Source of the DNA: Bin87 sp965204905
GTDB lineage: Bacteria > Chloroflexota > Dehalococcoidia > Lucifugimonadales > UBA3495
Direction: 5' to 3'
Length of the DNA: 64,000 nucleotides
NCBI GenBank assembly: GCA_965204905.1
Contig: OZ242042.1
Location: 1,178,001-1,242,000 of the forward strand
Below the pieces are notes generated by a model. That model was given only the letters and a program-made list of their open reading frames with translations, was not told the DNA's origin and did no database searches. This document shows, piece after piece, positions 24,498 through 33,940 of the stretch; positions within the stretch are counted from its first letter, which is position 1, and each line of letters opens with the position of its first letter. The position numbers and the translations under genes are program-made.

Positions 24498-25898
24498 ATG
24501 GCAGACGTGAAATTTGCGACCCTTTCCGGCGATTATGCCACCATCAGCGAGATGGAGATCAGGGATTTCAGAGCCAGTCTGCACGGGGAGTCGTTGCTGC
24601 CAGGAGACGATGGATACGACAGCGTCAGGCGGGTCTGGAACGCCATGGTGAACAAACAGCCCGCCCTCATCGCTCGGTGCAGCGGAACGGCCGACGTGAT
24701 CAACTCGGTCAACTTTGCCAGGGAGAACAACCTGCTGATTTCGGTGCGCGGCGGCGGCCACAACTTCCCCGGCAACAGCGTCTGCGAGGGCGGGTTGATG
24801 ATCGACCTTTCGCTGATGACCGGCGTCCGCGTCGATCCCGCGGCCAAAACGGTTCGCGCCCAGGGTGGCACCAAGTGGGGAGCCTTCGACCACGAGACTC
24901 AGGCTTTCGGCCTCGCCGCGCCGGGAGGTACCGACCCTGACACCGGCATCGCCGGCCTCACCTTGGGCGGCGGCATTGGATGGCTGTCCGGAAGCCATGG
25001 CCTCAGTTGCGACAACCTGATCTCCGCCGACGTGGTCACCGCCGAGGGCAGGATGCTCACCGCCAGCGCCGACGAGAACCCCGACCTGTTGTGGGGACTT
25101 CGAGGCGGCGGGGGTAATTTCGGCGTTGTCACCTCGCTCGAATACCAATTGCATCCCGTCGGCCCAACGGTGCTGGCAGGTTACCTGGTGTACCCATACG
25201 ACAGGGCAAGGGAACTGTTCGCCCTCATGGGCGAGTTCACCGCCAATATGCCCGACGAGATGAACATAATCACTTTCCTGGCAACCGCGCCGGAAAGTGG
25301 GGATAAAGTATGCAGAATTCTCCTCTGCTACTACGGCCCTATCGAAGAGGGTGAGCGGATCATCCGCCCGCTTCGGAAATTCGGTCCGCCCCTGTCAGAT
25401 GATGTTCGCCCAATGACCTACGGCGAGGCGCAAGTGCTGGCGTTGGCTCCCCAGGGACGTCAGAACTACCTCAAATCTCATTTTATGAGTGAAGTGAGCG
25501 ATGCGGCGTTGGACATCAACCTCGACTTTTTTGACCGGGTAACCTCGCCGTTCTCCAGCGTCCTGTTCCAATATCTCGGCAACGCGACTCGGCGTGTGCC
25601 GGCCAGCGAGACGGCCTTCGGACACCGGGGCGCGCTGTGCGAATGGGCAACCAACGCGGTCTTTCTGGACCCTGGTGAGTCGGAAATCCACATCCGTTGG
25701 GTTCGGGATTTCGCCTCGGCGCTGTCGCCGTTTTCCTCAGGGCCGTACATCAACCAGGTGGGTGCCGAGGCGGAAGAAGGCGCAGCGGAAATCCAGGCTG
25801 CTTTCGGCGACAACTTCGAGAAACTGGCCAGTCTCAAGCAGCAGTACGATCCTACCAACATGTTCAGCCACAACCACAACATCCGGCCCCGATCATAG
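24498..25898 (+). CDS. FAD-linked oxidase, BBE-like (PCMH-type), 466 aa
   Basis: The PCMH FAD-binding domain occupies about residues 50-225: VRGGGHNFPGNSV carries the His expected to hold FAD covalently, followed by GGTDPDTGIAGLTLGGG and GWLSGSHGLSCDNL. The second Cys link of bicovalent oxidases (GxCPTV) is absent, so flavin is probably attached only once. The C-terminal BBE motif ends the protein (YDPTNMFSHNHNI). The family oxidises alcohols, sugars or other small molecules with O2. AGGGAG precedes the ATG. It closes a rightward enzyme group and converges on the MmgE/PrpD gene with a large hairpin between. Confidence 0.9.
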   Translation: MADVKFATLSGDYATISEMEIRDFRASLHGESLLPGDDGYDSVRRVWNAMVNKQPALIARCSGTADVINSVNFARENNLLISVRGGGHNFPGNSVCEGGLMIDLSLMTGVRVDPAAKTVRAQGGTKWGAFDHETQAFGLAAPGGTDPDTGIAGLTLGGGIGWLSGSHGLSCDNLISADVVTAEGRMLTASADENPDLLWGLRGGGGNFGVVTSLEYQLHPVGPTVLAGYLVYPYDRARELFALMGEFTANMPDEMNIITFLATAPESGDKVCRILLCYYGPIEEGERIIRPLRKFGPPLSDDVRPMTYGEAQVLALAPQGRQNYLKSHFMSEVSDAALDINLDFFDRVTSPFSSVLFQYLGNATRRVPASETAFGHRGALCEWATNAVFLDPGESEIHIRWVRDFASALSPFSSGPYINQVGAEAEEGAAEIQAAFGDNFEKLASLKQQYDPTNMFSHNHNIRPRS

Positions 25899-25921
25899 CC
25901 GCCGCAAAAATTGGATGCCCA

Positions 25922-25960
25922 GGTCGCCCGACAGCCGGTTTGGAGGTATGTCGGGCGACC
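25922..25960. terminator. Long hairpin between convergent genes
   Basis: Twelve perfect pairs (GGTCGCCCGACA at 25922-25933 with 25949-25960) and a 15-base loop lie in the 73-base gap between two convergent stop codons. No T run follows on either strand, so it is a likely shared, two-way terminator of non-classical form. Confidence 0.5.
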
Positions 25961-25971
25961 GCGCTACAGCG

Positions 25972-27339
25972 TCAGGTTCGCAGCAAATCTGCCAGGCCGC
26001 TTACTGGTTCTCCCTCCTCCAGCGAGTCCAGCCGGGACACGACTTCCGCCGTCGTTGCTTCCGATAGCAACTGCGAAGCACAGTCCCGGAATTTCTCCCG
26101 TATATCCTCCATAGTCACGCCGCGCAGGGCCCCACTGTTGGCGCGGTGAGCCTGCTGCCGGAGTGTGCTGCCGTCCTTCATTTGGACGTCAACCTGGTGG
26201 TAGCCTTCGGTCCAGCTGGGCTGGCCCTCGTTGCCGGGGATGCGGCGCATGTCGATGCGGGGAATCAGCGCCTGGGCTTCGGGGCGCATCACCTGGTCGT
26301 CCGTGAAGGACTGCAAGCCGACCCGTTGGTCCAGCAGGGCGACGGCCAGGCAATACTGGATGCTGAACTTGCCCTCCAGCGACGACACCGGCCGCGAATG
26401 GATCAATGAGCGCGGTGGGTCGAAGTCCACCATCACGTCAATCCGGTCCACCGCGTCAGGGTCGATGGCAGACTGAGATAGCAGGTCGAAGGTGGCGTCC
26501 AGCGCCAGGTGCGCGCTGCCGCAGCAGGGGTACTTCTTGATTTCGATGCCTGACTCCACCATGTAGAGTTTGTTGCCCAGGTTCTGCGCCACCTGCTCGC
26601 TGTCGAAACCCTCGCCGCCGGAGAAAGCCCGGACGAACCCGAACCGTCCTTCCAGGGCGTCTTCGCTGGCGGTAAAGCCGTCCCTCACCAGTTTGGCCGC
26701 TACGACGCCGGCGCGGGCGGCGTCCCCGGCGTGGAAGGGCTTGGTCATGGTTCCAAAGTTCTGCCGCAATCCCGACGCCTGAGAGGCCGCCAGAGAGATA
26801 GCCATGGCCGTCTGTTCCGGGTCCAGGGCCATGATCTTGCTGGCCGCCGCCGCCGCCCCGACCGCTCCCAGGGGGCCGGTGGGGTGCCATCCCAGATCGT
26901 CGTAATAGGCTTCGCTCAAAGCCTCGCCCACGGCGCAGGCGACCTCGAACCCGGTCAGGTAGCCCAGCAGCATATCCTTGCCCGAAGCGCCGAACTCTTC
27001 GGCCACCGCGAGGGATGCGGGCAGTAGCACGGTAGTGGGATGGGTCTTGGTAATCTGGGTGATGTCGTCGTAGTCCAGGGCGTGTCCCATGGCCCCGTTG
27101 ACGAGGGCAGCGTTGGCGGCCGAGGTCCTGAATCCCCGACCCACGACGCTGGCGGCGGGGGATGCGCTCTCGGCGGCAACGTAGCGGCAGAGAATGTCCG
27201 ACAATGATTCCCCGGATCCTGCCAGCATACAGGCCAGGCAGTCCATGATCGCTCCCTTTGCCGCTTCAATGGCATCGGGCGGGAAGTCTTCAATGTCGCT
27301 GGCGGTAACGTATTCGGAGATACGCTTGGTAATGTTCAT
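25972..27339 (-). CDS. MmgE/PrpD family protein, 455 aa
   Basis: The fold of the 2-methylcitrate dehydratase/cis-aconitate decarboxylase family is recognisable by FPPDAIEAAKGAIMDCLACMLAG, NGAMGHALDYDD, HPTTVLLPASLAVAEEFG, LGWHPTGPLGAVGAAAAASK, TKPFHAGDAARAGVVAAKL and KKYPCCGSAHLALDA. Size is normal. Family members dehydrate or decarboxylate small tricarboxylates, and many distant ones are of unknown substrate. The ATG at 27339 follows GGAGGGTATCC; the frame upstream to 27468 overlaps the preceding gene. It begins 13 bases after the SnoaL-like gene, with which it forms a leftward pair. Confidence 0.9.
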   Translation of the reverse strand: MNITKRISEYVTASDIEDFPPDAIEAAKGAIMDCLACMLAGSGESLSDILCRYVAAESASPAASVVGRGFRTSAANAALVNGAMGHALDYDDITQITKTHPTTVLLPASLAVAEEFGASGKDMLLGYLTGFEVACAVGEALSEAYYDDLGWHPTGPLGAVGAAAAASKIMALDPEQTAMAISLAASQASGLRQNFGTMTKPFHAGDAARAGVVAAKLVRDGFTASEDALEGRFGFVRAFSGGEGFDSEQVAQNLGNKLYMVESGIEIKKYPCCGSAHLALDATFDLLSQSAIDPDAVDRIDVMVDFDPPRSLIHSRPVSSLEGKFSIQYCLAVALLDQRVGLQSFTDDQVMRPEAQALIPRIDMRRIPGNEGQPSWTEGYHQVDVQMKDGSTLRQQAHRANSGALRGVTMEDIREKFRDCASQLLSEATTAEVVSRLDSLEEGEPVSGLADLLRT

Positions 27340-27352
27340 GGATACCCTCCGG

Positions 27353-27844
27353 TTAGATGAACTGCTGCTTTGCCCAACCCTCCTCGAAGGTTGTGTGGAA
27401 GAAGGGGGCCGACTTCTTGCTCTGGTACATCCACTTGCCTTCGACTCGCACGTATTCCTCTTCATCAAGACCGGCCCGCCATACCGCCTTGCCGGTGTCC
27501 ACGGTGCAGGGCATGAACAAGTACCAGCGAGCGCGGGCCGTATCGCCGGTAACTTCGATCTGCGGGTTCAGCCCGTAATGCAACGCAAAGATGAAGTGGC
27601 CGGAAATTCCGCGAAAGAACTCGCGAATCGCCTCCCTGCCCTCGTATTTGCCCATACCCTGGCTTTCCCAAGTGGCGTCCTCGACGAACAATGCGGCCAG
27701 CCGGTCCGCGTCATAGTTGTCGTCGCAGGCGGCGGCGTATTCCGCCTTGAGGTTGCGTAGCGCCTCAATGTCCTCCAGGTGGCGTATCCGCTCCTGCAAC
27801 TCCGCCACCACCGTTGACAAGTCGGTTGTTGGATCAGTTGACAT
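27353..27844 (-). CDS. SnoaL/NTF2-like protein, 163 aa
   Basis: The alpha+beta cone fold is suggested by the helix LEDIEALRNLKAEYAAACD, DRLAALFVEDATWESQGMGK, YEGREAIREFFRGIS and the late strand EYVRVEGKWMYQSKKS. This is the layout of SnoaL-type nuclear-transport-factor-2-like enzymes, which act as small cyclases, isomerases, dehydratases or simple binding proteins. GAGGT precedes the ATG. The MmgE/PrpD gene follows after 13 bases, suggesting both act on the same metabolite. Confidence 0.85.
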   Translation of the reverse strand: MSTDPTTDLSTVVAELQERIRHLEDIEALRNLKAEYAAACDDNYDADRLAALFVEDATWESQGMGKYEGREAIREFFRGISGHFIFALHYGLNPQIEVTGDTARARWYLFMPCTVDTGKAVWRAGLDEEEYVRVEGKWMYQSKKSAPFFHTTFEEGWAKQQFI

Positions 27845-28043
27845 CCAGTTACCTCGTCGGAATTTCGGGGATTTCTAAGCCATGCTGAGGCTTTAGCAGA
27901 AAGAAAATCATTTTGCAAGATGATTTGAGGAAGTACGATAATCCAACGCGGGGATGCTGGCGCAGATTCCGCAGGGCTACGCTGGACAAGGTTGACCCGC
28001 CAATAGGTCAACGGGAGGGCGCTGCTGTGTTAAAATTGCCGCC

Positions 28044-31000
28044 ATGCCCCTATCCTCCTTTCATCCCGTTATCCAACGCTGGTTCCGCAGCCGGTTCGAC
28101 GCTCCGACGGAGGCCCAGGCCGCCGGCTGGCCGGCCATCGCCCAGGGGCGGCACACGCTCATAGCCGCGCCCACTGGGTCCGGTAAAACCCTGACTGCCT
28201 TCCTAACGTGCATCGATCAACTGGTGCGTCAGGGGATGGATACCGGGCTGCCCGACGCTACGCAGGTGGTGTACGTTTCGCCACTGAAAGCCCTGTCCAA
28301 TGACATCCAGAAAAATCTGGCCACACCCCTGGAAGAAATAGCGGCTCTTGCGGAGGAAACCGGAACTCCCATACCGCAGATCACCACCGCGGTACGCACC
28401 GGGGACACCCCAGCGTCGGAACGGCAGAAGCTGGCCAAGCGGCCGCCGCATATCCTCATCACTACCCCGGAGTCGCTGTACATCCTGTTGACGTCGGAAA
28501 GCGGCCGGCGCGGACTGAAGCACGTCAGGACGCTTATCCTGGACGAGATTCACGCCGTGGCCGACGACAAGCGCGGCGCCCATTTGACCCTATCGGTGGA
28601 GCGGCTATGCCAGCTTTCCGAGGAGCCAATCACCCGCATCGGCTTGTCCGCCACCCAGCGTCCCCTGTCCGAAATGGCCCGCTTCCTGGTGGGCAACCGG
28701 CACATCGACGCTGAGGGCAATCCGGATTGCGTAGTCGTGGACACGGGCAGCCGACGGAAGGTTGACCTATCCGTGGAGTTGCCGGAGCAGGAACTTGGCC
28801 CCATCGCCACCCACGAAATCTGGGGCGAAACACTGGACGCCATCGCCGGGCTCACCGAGACCCATGCCATCACCCTCGTATTCGTCAACACCCGCCGCCT
28901 GGTGGAGCGCGTATCCCACCAGATTTCGGCGCGCCTGGGCGAGGAGGCGGTGGTCGCGCACCACGGCAGCCTCTCCCGGGCTACCCGTTGGGACGCTGAG
29001 CAGAAGTTGAAAAACGGACAGGTCAAGGTCTGCGTCGCCACCGCCTCGCTGGAACTGGGCATAGACATCGGCGAGATCGACCTGGTGTGTCAGATTGGCT
29101 CTCCCCGTTCCATCGGATTGCTGGTGCAGCGCGTGGGCCGCTCGGGACACACCGTGGGCGGCGTGCCTAAAGGCAAACTGTTCCCACTGACCCGGGATGA
29201 GATGCTGGAGTGCGCCGCCCTGTCACGCGCCCTGCTGCGCGGTAACCTAGATACTTTCGTAATTCCGTCCTGGCCGTTGGATGTGATGGCGCAACAGATG
29301 GTGGCCGCCTGCGCCTCGGAAGATTGGGATGAGGATGCGCTTTTCGAGTTGTGCCGACGGGCTTATCCTTACCGGGAGCTGCCACGGGACAAGTTCGACC
29401 AGGTAGTTGGATCTCTCTCCCAGGGATTCGCGCCCCGCCTGGGACGCAACGGCGCCCATCTGCACCGGGATGGCATCAACCACCGCGTGAAAGGACGCCG
29501 GGGCGCCCGCCTGGCCGCCCTGACCAGTGGCGGGGCCATCCCCGACAACGCCGACTACGACGTGGTGGCCGACCCGGACGGCACTTTCGTAGGCACCGTC
29601 AACGAAGACTTTGCCATCGAGAGCCTGGCCGGCGACATCTTCCTCTTGGGCAACACCCCGTGGAAGATCCGCCGTGTCGAGAGCGGACGGGTTCGTGTGG
29701 AAGACGCCCATGGTAATCTGCCGACCATCCCCTTCTGGCTGGGCGAAGCTCCCGGCCGCACCTGGGAGCTCTCCGACGAAATTACACAACTGCGGGACGG
29801 TATCGACCGCCTTTCGGACAATCCGCCCAACGCCGAGGCGTGGCTGGTGTCCGAAGCCGGCGTGTCGCCGGAAGTTGCCCGGCAGCTGGTGGCCTATCTG
29901 ATAGAGGGCAAGCGCGTCTTGGGCGTCGTGCCCACCGCCGGCCGGGTGGTTGCCGAAAGGTTCTTCGACGAGAGCGGCGGGATGCAGTTGGTGATTCACG
30001 CTCCCTTCGGCGCTGCCATCAACCGGGCCTGGGGCATGGCCCTGCGGAAACGTATCTGCCGCACCTTCGACTTCGAGCTCCAGGCCGCGGCCACCGACGA
30101 CGGCTTGAACTTTTCCCTGGGGCCCAGCATGGCCTTCCCCCTGGGCGACGTGTTCAATTACCTTTCGCCCAACACGGTTGAGGAAGTGCTAACCCAAGCG
30201 GTGTTCCAGGCCCCGTTGTATGGAACTCGCTGGCGTTGGAACGCTTCCCGGTTCCTGGCCCTGCTGCGGCACACGGGCGGCAAGAAGGTGCCGGCGCCGC
30301 TCCAAAGGATGCGCTCCGACGACCTGCTGGCCGCCGTGTTTCCGGCCCAGGTCCAGTGCCAGGACAATGCCATGCCGGGGGACATTGACCCGCCGGATCA
30401 TCCCTTGGTGTTCGAGACTACCCGCGACTGCCTCACCGAGGCCATGAGCCTGGAAGGACTGAAACAGGTCTTGGCGTCCATCCGCTCCGGCGAGATCGAA
30501 GTGTTCGCTAAGGACACGGTGCAACCCTCGGTGTTTGCTCACCAGATTCTCAACGCCATGCCCTACGCCTTCCTGGACGATGCGCCATTGGAGGAGCGGC
30601 GGGCGCGGGCAGTCTCTCTCCGCCGCGCCCTCCCGGAGGACGCCCGCGACCTGTCCGCGCTGGACCCGGACGCCATCCGCGAAGAATCTGCCTACGCTTG
30701 GCCGGCCATCCGCAACGCCGACGAACTGCATGATGCCCTGCTGACCCTGGGCGTGGCTCCGCTGGACGAACTGGCTTCCCGCACTGAAACGACTGCCCGG
30801 GAGACGCTCCTCGGATGGCTGGAAGATTTGGCCCAGGCGGGACGAGTGCTGCGCATCATCCCATCGGAGGGCGCAACCCTATGGCTGGCCGCCGAACACG
30901 CCGGTCTTGTGTCCGCCGCCTACCCCGATGCCCCATTGGAGGGAAGGGTTAGCCTACTGCCCACGGCCGCCGGACGCGGCGGCGACGGGATCGAGCCGGG

Positions 31001-32483
31001 CGATGCGATACTCCACTTGGTGCGCGGCTGGGCCGAGTGCTCCGGCCCCTTCACCGCCCGCGAGATGGCCGGGCTGCTCTGCTTATCCCGATCCGACGTC
31101 GATACCGCTGTGTTGGGATTGGAAAACGAAGGACTGGTTCTGCGGGGCAGTTTCCGCCCTGGCATTGATGAAGAGGAATTCTGCGACCGGCGTATTCTCG
31201 CCCGCATCCACCGCGCCACCGTGGGCCGTCTGCGTCGAGAGATTGAACCGGTTTCGCCGGCGTCCTTCATGCGCTTCCTGTTCCGGTGGCAGCACGTGAG
31301 CGTTGGTTGGCAAACGGCCGGCGAGGGCGGACTGCTGGACGTCATCGACAAGCTCCAGGGGTTCGAGACCGCCGCCGCCGCGTGGGAGCCGGAGTTGCTG
31401 ACCGGTCGCGTGTCAGACTACGACCCGGATCTCCTGGACCGCCTGTGCACCGGCGGAGAGGTCGTTTGGGGACGTTTATCACACGGGAATAACGCCGCTT
31501 CGGGTGGAGGATCGGTGCCGCGCGCCGTTCCCTTGACCCGCAATTCCGGTATCACCCTGTGCCTGCGCGAGTCTTTGGGCTGGCTGCTGGATGCGGCTCC
31601 CGAGAGCGTTGATAGCCTGAGAGGAGCGGCGGCGGAGATACTTGAAGTCCTGGCCGCCCGGGGCGCCTGTTTCCAGAGCGACCTGATTGGCTACACCCGG
31701 CGCTTGCCATCAGACGTGGAGGAAGCCCTGTGGATGTTGGCAGCCAACGGGCTGGTGACGTCCGATAGCGTTATCCCGCTCCGCGCCCGCATCAGCGGGA
31801 AACAACGCCGGGCCAGGACGGACCGGAACCAGACTCGCCGTAAAGGTGGCGTTGCATCAACTCCCTTGCGCACCCATCCCAGCGCCAGCCAACCACCGCC
31901 ATCCCGCCGTCCCCGTTCCCAGCGGCAAATCGGCGCGGGACGGTGGTCCCTGCTGGAATCCCTCGACCCGGTGGGAGACCCACTGGAAGCCAGGGCTGTG
32001 CAACTGCTCCACCGCTACGGCGTGGTTTTTCCCGAGTTGATGGCCAGGGAAAGGATGGCTCCCCGCTGGCGGGACTTGGTGCGAATCTATCGCCGCATGG
32101 AGGCCAGGGGCGAGATCCGGGGCGGGCGGTTCGTGTCCGGTTTCGTCGGCGAGCAGTTTGCCCTGCCCGAGGCCGTGTCGGCCCTGCGGGAGGCCCACCG
32201 CGCTCCTCCAACCGGCGCCCTGGAAGTCGTTTCCGCCTGCGACCCGCTGAACCTCGTAGGCATCGTCTTGCCCGGCGAACGAGTCCCGTCCCAGCCGGGC
32301 AACCGGGTCGTGTTCTGCGACGGCGTTCCGGTTGCTTCGCTGGAAAAAGGCGCCATCGTCAACCGCTCCAACGCCGATGCCAGCAGGATGACCGCCGCCG
32401 CAGATCTCCTCTATAGTCCCGTCCGCGCTGCTCAGCCCCAAACCTCGGCTGCTATGGATATGGCGTTCAACGCGGCCGGATAG
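28044..32483 (+). CDS. lhr: Lhr-type large ATP-dependent helicase, 1479 aa
   Basis: The first 850 residues are the Lhr core: Walker A APTGSGKT (Lys48), VVYVSPLKALSND, Walker B DEIH (Asp167), GLSATQRPL, then the second RecA domain with FVNTRRLVERVSHQI, VCVATASLELGIDIG and RVGRSGH (Arg fingers), followed by winged-helix and beta-barrel regions. A long C-terminal extension (about 860-1479) corresponds to the Lhr-CTD of full-length bacterial Lhr, about 1,500 residues in E. coli. Lhr is a 3'-5' helicase/translocase for DNA and RNA-DNA hybrids linked to repair. An Arg-rich, Pro/Ser linker (about 1258-1295) joins parts of the extension. The 3' end overlaps the convergent CMD gene by 52 bases. Confidence 0.93.
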   Translation: MPLSSFHPVIQRWFRSRFDAPTEAQAAGWPAIAQGRHTLIAAPTGSGKTLTAFLTCIDQLVRQGMDTGLPDATQVVYVSPLKALSNDIQKNLATPLEEIAALAEETGTPIPQITTAVRTGDTPASERQKLAKRPPHILITTPESLYILLTSESGRRGLKHVRTLILDEIHAVADDKRGAHLTLSVERLCQLSEEPITRIGLSATQRPLSEMARFLVGNRHIDAEGNPDCVVVDTGSRRKVDLSVELPEQELGPIATHEIWGETLDAIAGLTETHAITLVFVNTRRLVERVSHQISARLGEEAVVAHHGSLSRATRWDAEQKLKNGQVKVCVATASLELGIDIGEIDLVCQIGSPRSIGLLVQRVGRSGHTVGGVPKGKLFPLTRDEMLECAALSRALLRGNLDTFVIPSWPLDVMAQQMVAACASEDWDEDALFELCRRAYPYRELPRDKFDQVVGSLSQGFAPRLGRNGAHLHRDGINHRVKGRRGARLAALTSGGAIPDNADYDVVADPDGTFVGTVNEDFAIESLAGDIFLLGNTPWKIRRVESGRVRVEDAHGNLPTIPFWLGEAPGRTWELSDEITQLRDGIDRLSDNPPNAEAWLVSEAGVSPEVARQLVAYLIEGKRVLGVVPTAGRVVAERFFDESGGMQLVIHAPFGAAINRAWGMALRKRICRTFDFELQAAATDDGLNFSLGPSMAFPLGDVFNYLSPNTVEEVLTQAVFQAPLYGTRWRWNASRFLALLRHTGGKKVPAPLQRMRSDDLLAAVFPAQVQCQDNAMPGDIDPPDHPLVFETTRDCLTEAMSLEGLKQVLASIRSGEIEVFAKDTVQPSVFAHQILNAMPYAFLDDAPLEERRARAVSLRRALPEDARDLSALDPDAIREESAYAWPAIRNADELHDALLTLGVAPLDELASRTETTARETLLGWLEDLAQAGRVLRIIPSEGATLWLAAEHAGLVSAAYPDAPLEGRVSLLPTAAGRGGDGIEPGDAILHLVRGWAECSGPFTAREMAGLLCLSRSDVDTAVLGLENEGLVLRGSFRPGIDEEEFCDRRILARIHRATVGRLRREIEPVSPASFMRFLFRWQHVSVGWQTAGEGGLLDVIDKLQGFETAAAAWEPELLTGRVSDYDPDLLDRLCTGGEVVWGRLSHGNNAASGGGSVPRAVPLTRNSGITLCLRESLGWLLDAAPESVDSLRGAAAEILEVLAARGACFQSDLIGYTRRLPSDVEEALWMLAANGLVTSDSVIPLRARISGKQRRARTDRNQTRRKGGVASTPLRTHPSASQPPPSRRPRSQRQIGAGRWSLLESLDPVGDPLEARAVQLLHRYGVVFPELMARERMAPRWRDLVRIYRRMEARGEIRGGRFVSGFVGEQFALPEAVSALREAHRAPPTGALEVVSACDPLNLVGIVLPGERVPSQPGNRVVFCDGVPVASLEKGAIVNRSNADASRMTAAADLLYSPVRAAQPQTSAAMDMAFNAAG

Positions 32484-33208
32484 CCTGCGTATCCTCCGGT
32501 CTGGATCAGCGCCTCCACCATTTCCTCTTGGGAGAAGCCCACCCGAGGACCGGCCCGCAGGAAATTCCGCAACTGGCCGTCGGCCCTCAGCGCCGTCAGC
32601 GCGGCAGTGGTGCATACCACCCGGGATTTCAGATCCAGGCCCGGGCGGAAGAAAATCTCCCCGAACCCGTACTGGTAGGTGAGCGTTCGCAAGTCCGGCG
32701 CAAGGTCCATCAACGCGCTGTTGTAACCGCCCTGTCCCTCAGGGCCGAAGAGCTGTTCCCGTAGCTCACGCCCCCGCGCCTCCATCTCCTCAAGGCTGAG
32801 TTCGGGCACGTCCGTCTGCGGCGCCTCGATACCCCGCTCGCGGAAGGCTTCGTGCACCACTTCCAGGGAGTTCACTGCCGAGGGGAATCCGGCGTAGAGG
32901 GAGCAATGGATTGGCACTTCCTGGACTTCCTCCGCGCTCAATCCCATGTTCAGCGCGCTGTGGACGTAGGTCTGGAACTGGGAAAGCCGCTGGAGCGAGG
33001 TCAGGACGGACAGGGTGGCCAGCATCCGGTAGCGAATGTCCAGCCCGGGACGGGCCCACACCGCGCCGAAGATTGACTCCCCGGTATAGTTTCTCAGTCC
33101 GGGGATGCTTGTCGTCGCCCGGGGCCGCTCCCGCGCGGGGTACGTGCCGTGCTGCAATATCTCCCGTATCTCGTTGCCCTTGCGCCTGAGTTCCTCACGA
33201 TTGCTCAT
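32432..33208 (-). CDS. Duplicated carboxymuconolactone decarboxylase (CMD)-domain protein, 258 aa
   Basis: Two CMD-like helical units lie in tandem. Unit 1 is about residues 45-125 (GAVWARPGLDIRYRMLATLS; LSAEEVQEVPIHCSLYAGFP). Unit 2 is about 175-255 (GEIFFRPGLDLKSRVVCTTA; FSQEEMVEALIQTGGYAGYP). The AhpD-type CxxC is absent, so a decarboxylase/lactone-type or binding role is more likely than peroxidase. The start ATG overlaps the stop of the upstream VOC gene by four bases (ATGA), so the pair is translationally coupled. The 3' end overlaps the end of lhr tail to tail. Confidence 0.87.
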   Translation of the reverse strand: MSNREELRRKGNEIREILQHGTYPARERPRATTSIPGLRNYTGESIFGAVWARPGLDIRYRMLATLSVLTSLQRLSQFQTYVHSALNMGLSAEEVQEVPIHCSLYAGFPSAVNSLEVVHEAFRERGIEAPQTDVPELSLEEMEARGRELREQLFGPEGQGGYNSALMDLAPDLRTLTYQYGFGEIFFRPGLDLKSRVVCTTAALTALRADGQLRNFLRAGPRVGFSQEEMVEALIQTGGYAGYPAALNAISIAAEVWG

Positions 33209-33741
33209 TTGCTCAACTCCCGTATCGCGTTCACCGTTTCCGGGCTGGCCGGCTTGCCCATTTGCACATCCTTTACCGCCTCGAAGGACGTCAGCACATC
33301 CGCCATTACCGCTTCGTCTGACTGGTCAATGTCGATTGGGATGCCCACCTGTGCCCATGAGGTGTGGCCGGTCAGCCAGAAAACTTCGGTTGGGTTGTTT
33401 TCAGGGTCCCGGAAGTAACAGCCGATGGCGCTGGCGTGCGACACGATGCGGTCCAACTGGTACCCGCGCTCCACGATTCGCCTCTTGAAATCGCGGAGAT
33501 CATCCAGGGAATCCACCCGCATCGAAATCTGCTGAATCCATTGCGGGTCCTCTAGCGAAGGCCGGCCGTTGATCAGGGCGATCTCGTGGTCGCAGGCCAC
33601 CGGATCCGCGCTGTAGAAAGCGCCAAGCGGCCCGACCTTGGTCAGGGTCATGCCCATAAAATTCTCATAGAAGTCCATCATCAGTTCCAGGTTATGAACG
33701 TAGAAACCGATGTGGCCCAGTCCGTTGACTTTCGCTGCCAT
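33205..33741 (-). CDS. VOC/glyoxalase-superfamily dioxygenase-like protein, 178 aa
   Basis: The vicinal-oxygen-chelate fold is shown by LGHIGFYVHNLELMMDFYENF, with a metal-ligand His in GHIGF, and by GCYFRDPENNPTEVFW carrying the C-terminal Glu ligand. One copy of the paired beta-alpha-beta-beta-beta motifs plus an extra helical tail gives the usual length. Members include extradiol dioxygenases and isomerases. GGAGG nine bases before the ATG at 33741 favours this start over the ATG at 33774. The gene overlaps the CMD gene by four bases; together they suggest an aromatic or lactone ring-cleavage pathway. Confidence 0.85.
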   Translation of the reverse strand: MAAKVNGLGHIGFYVHNLELMMDFYENFMGMTLTKVGPLGAFYSADPVACDHEIALINGRPSLEDPQWIQQISMRVDSLDDLRDFKRRIVERGYQLDRIVSHASAIGCYFRDPENNPTEVFWLTGHTSWAQVGIPIDIDQSDEAVMADVLTSFEAVKDVQMGKPASPETVNAIRELSK

Positions 33742-33940
33742 CTTTATCGCCTCCGCTTTCTGCTTTGCGGTCATTATGCCGGTTTCCCGGCGGAGCTGTC
33801 GAGATGACGGGGCGGCGTAACCTCGCCGGCTGAATGAAGTCGCATCTTGCCGGAGCGGTTATACTGGCACGTCAGGTTGCGATGCCGAAGCACAAACTGC
33901 GCCCGCAATGAGTGGGCGAAATCAAGGGAGGAACACGTCG

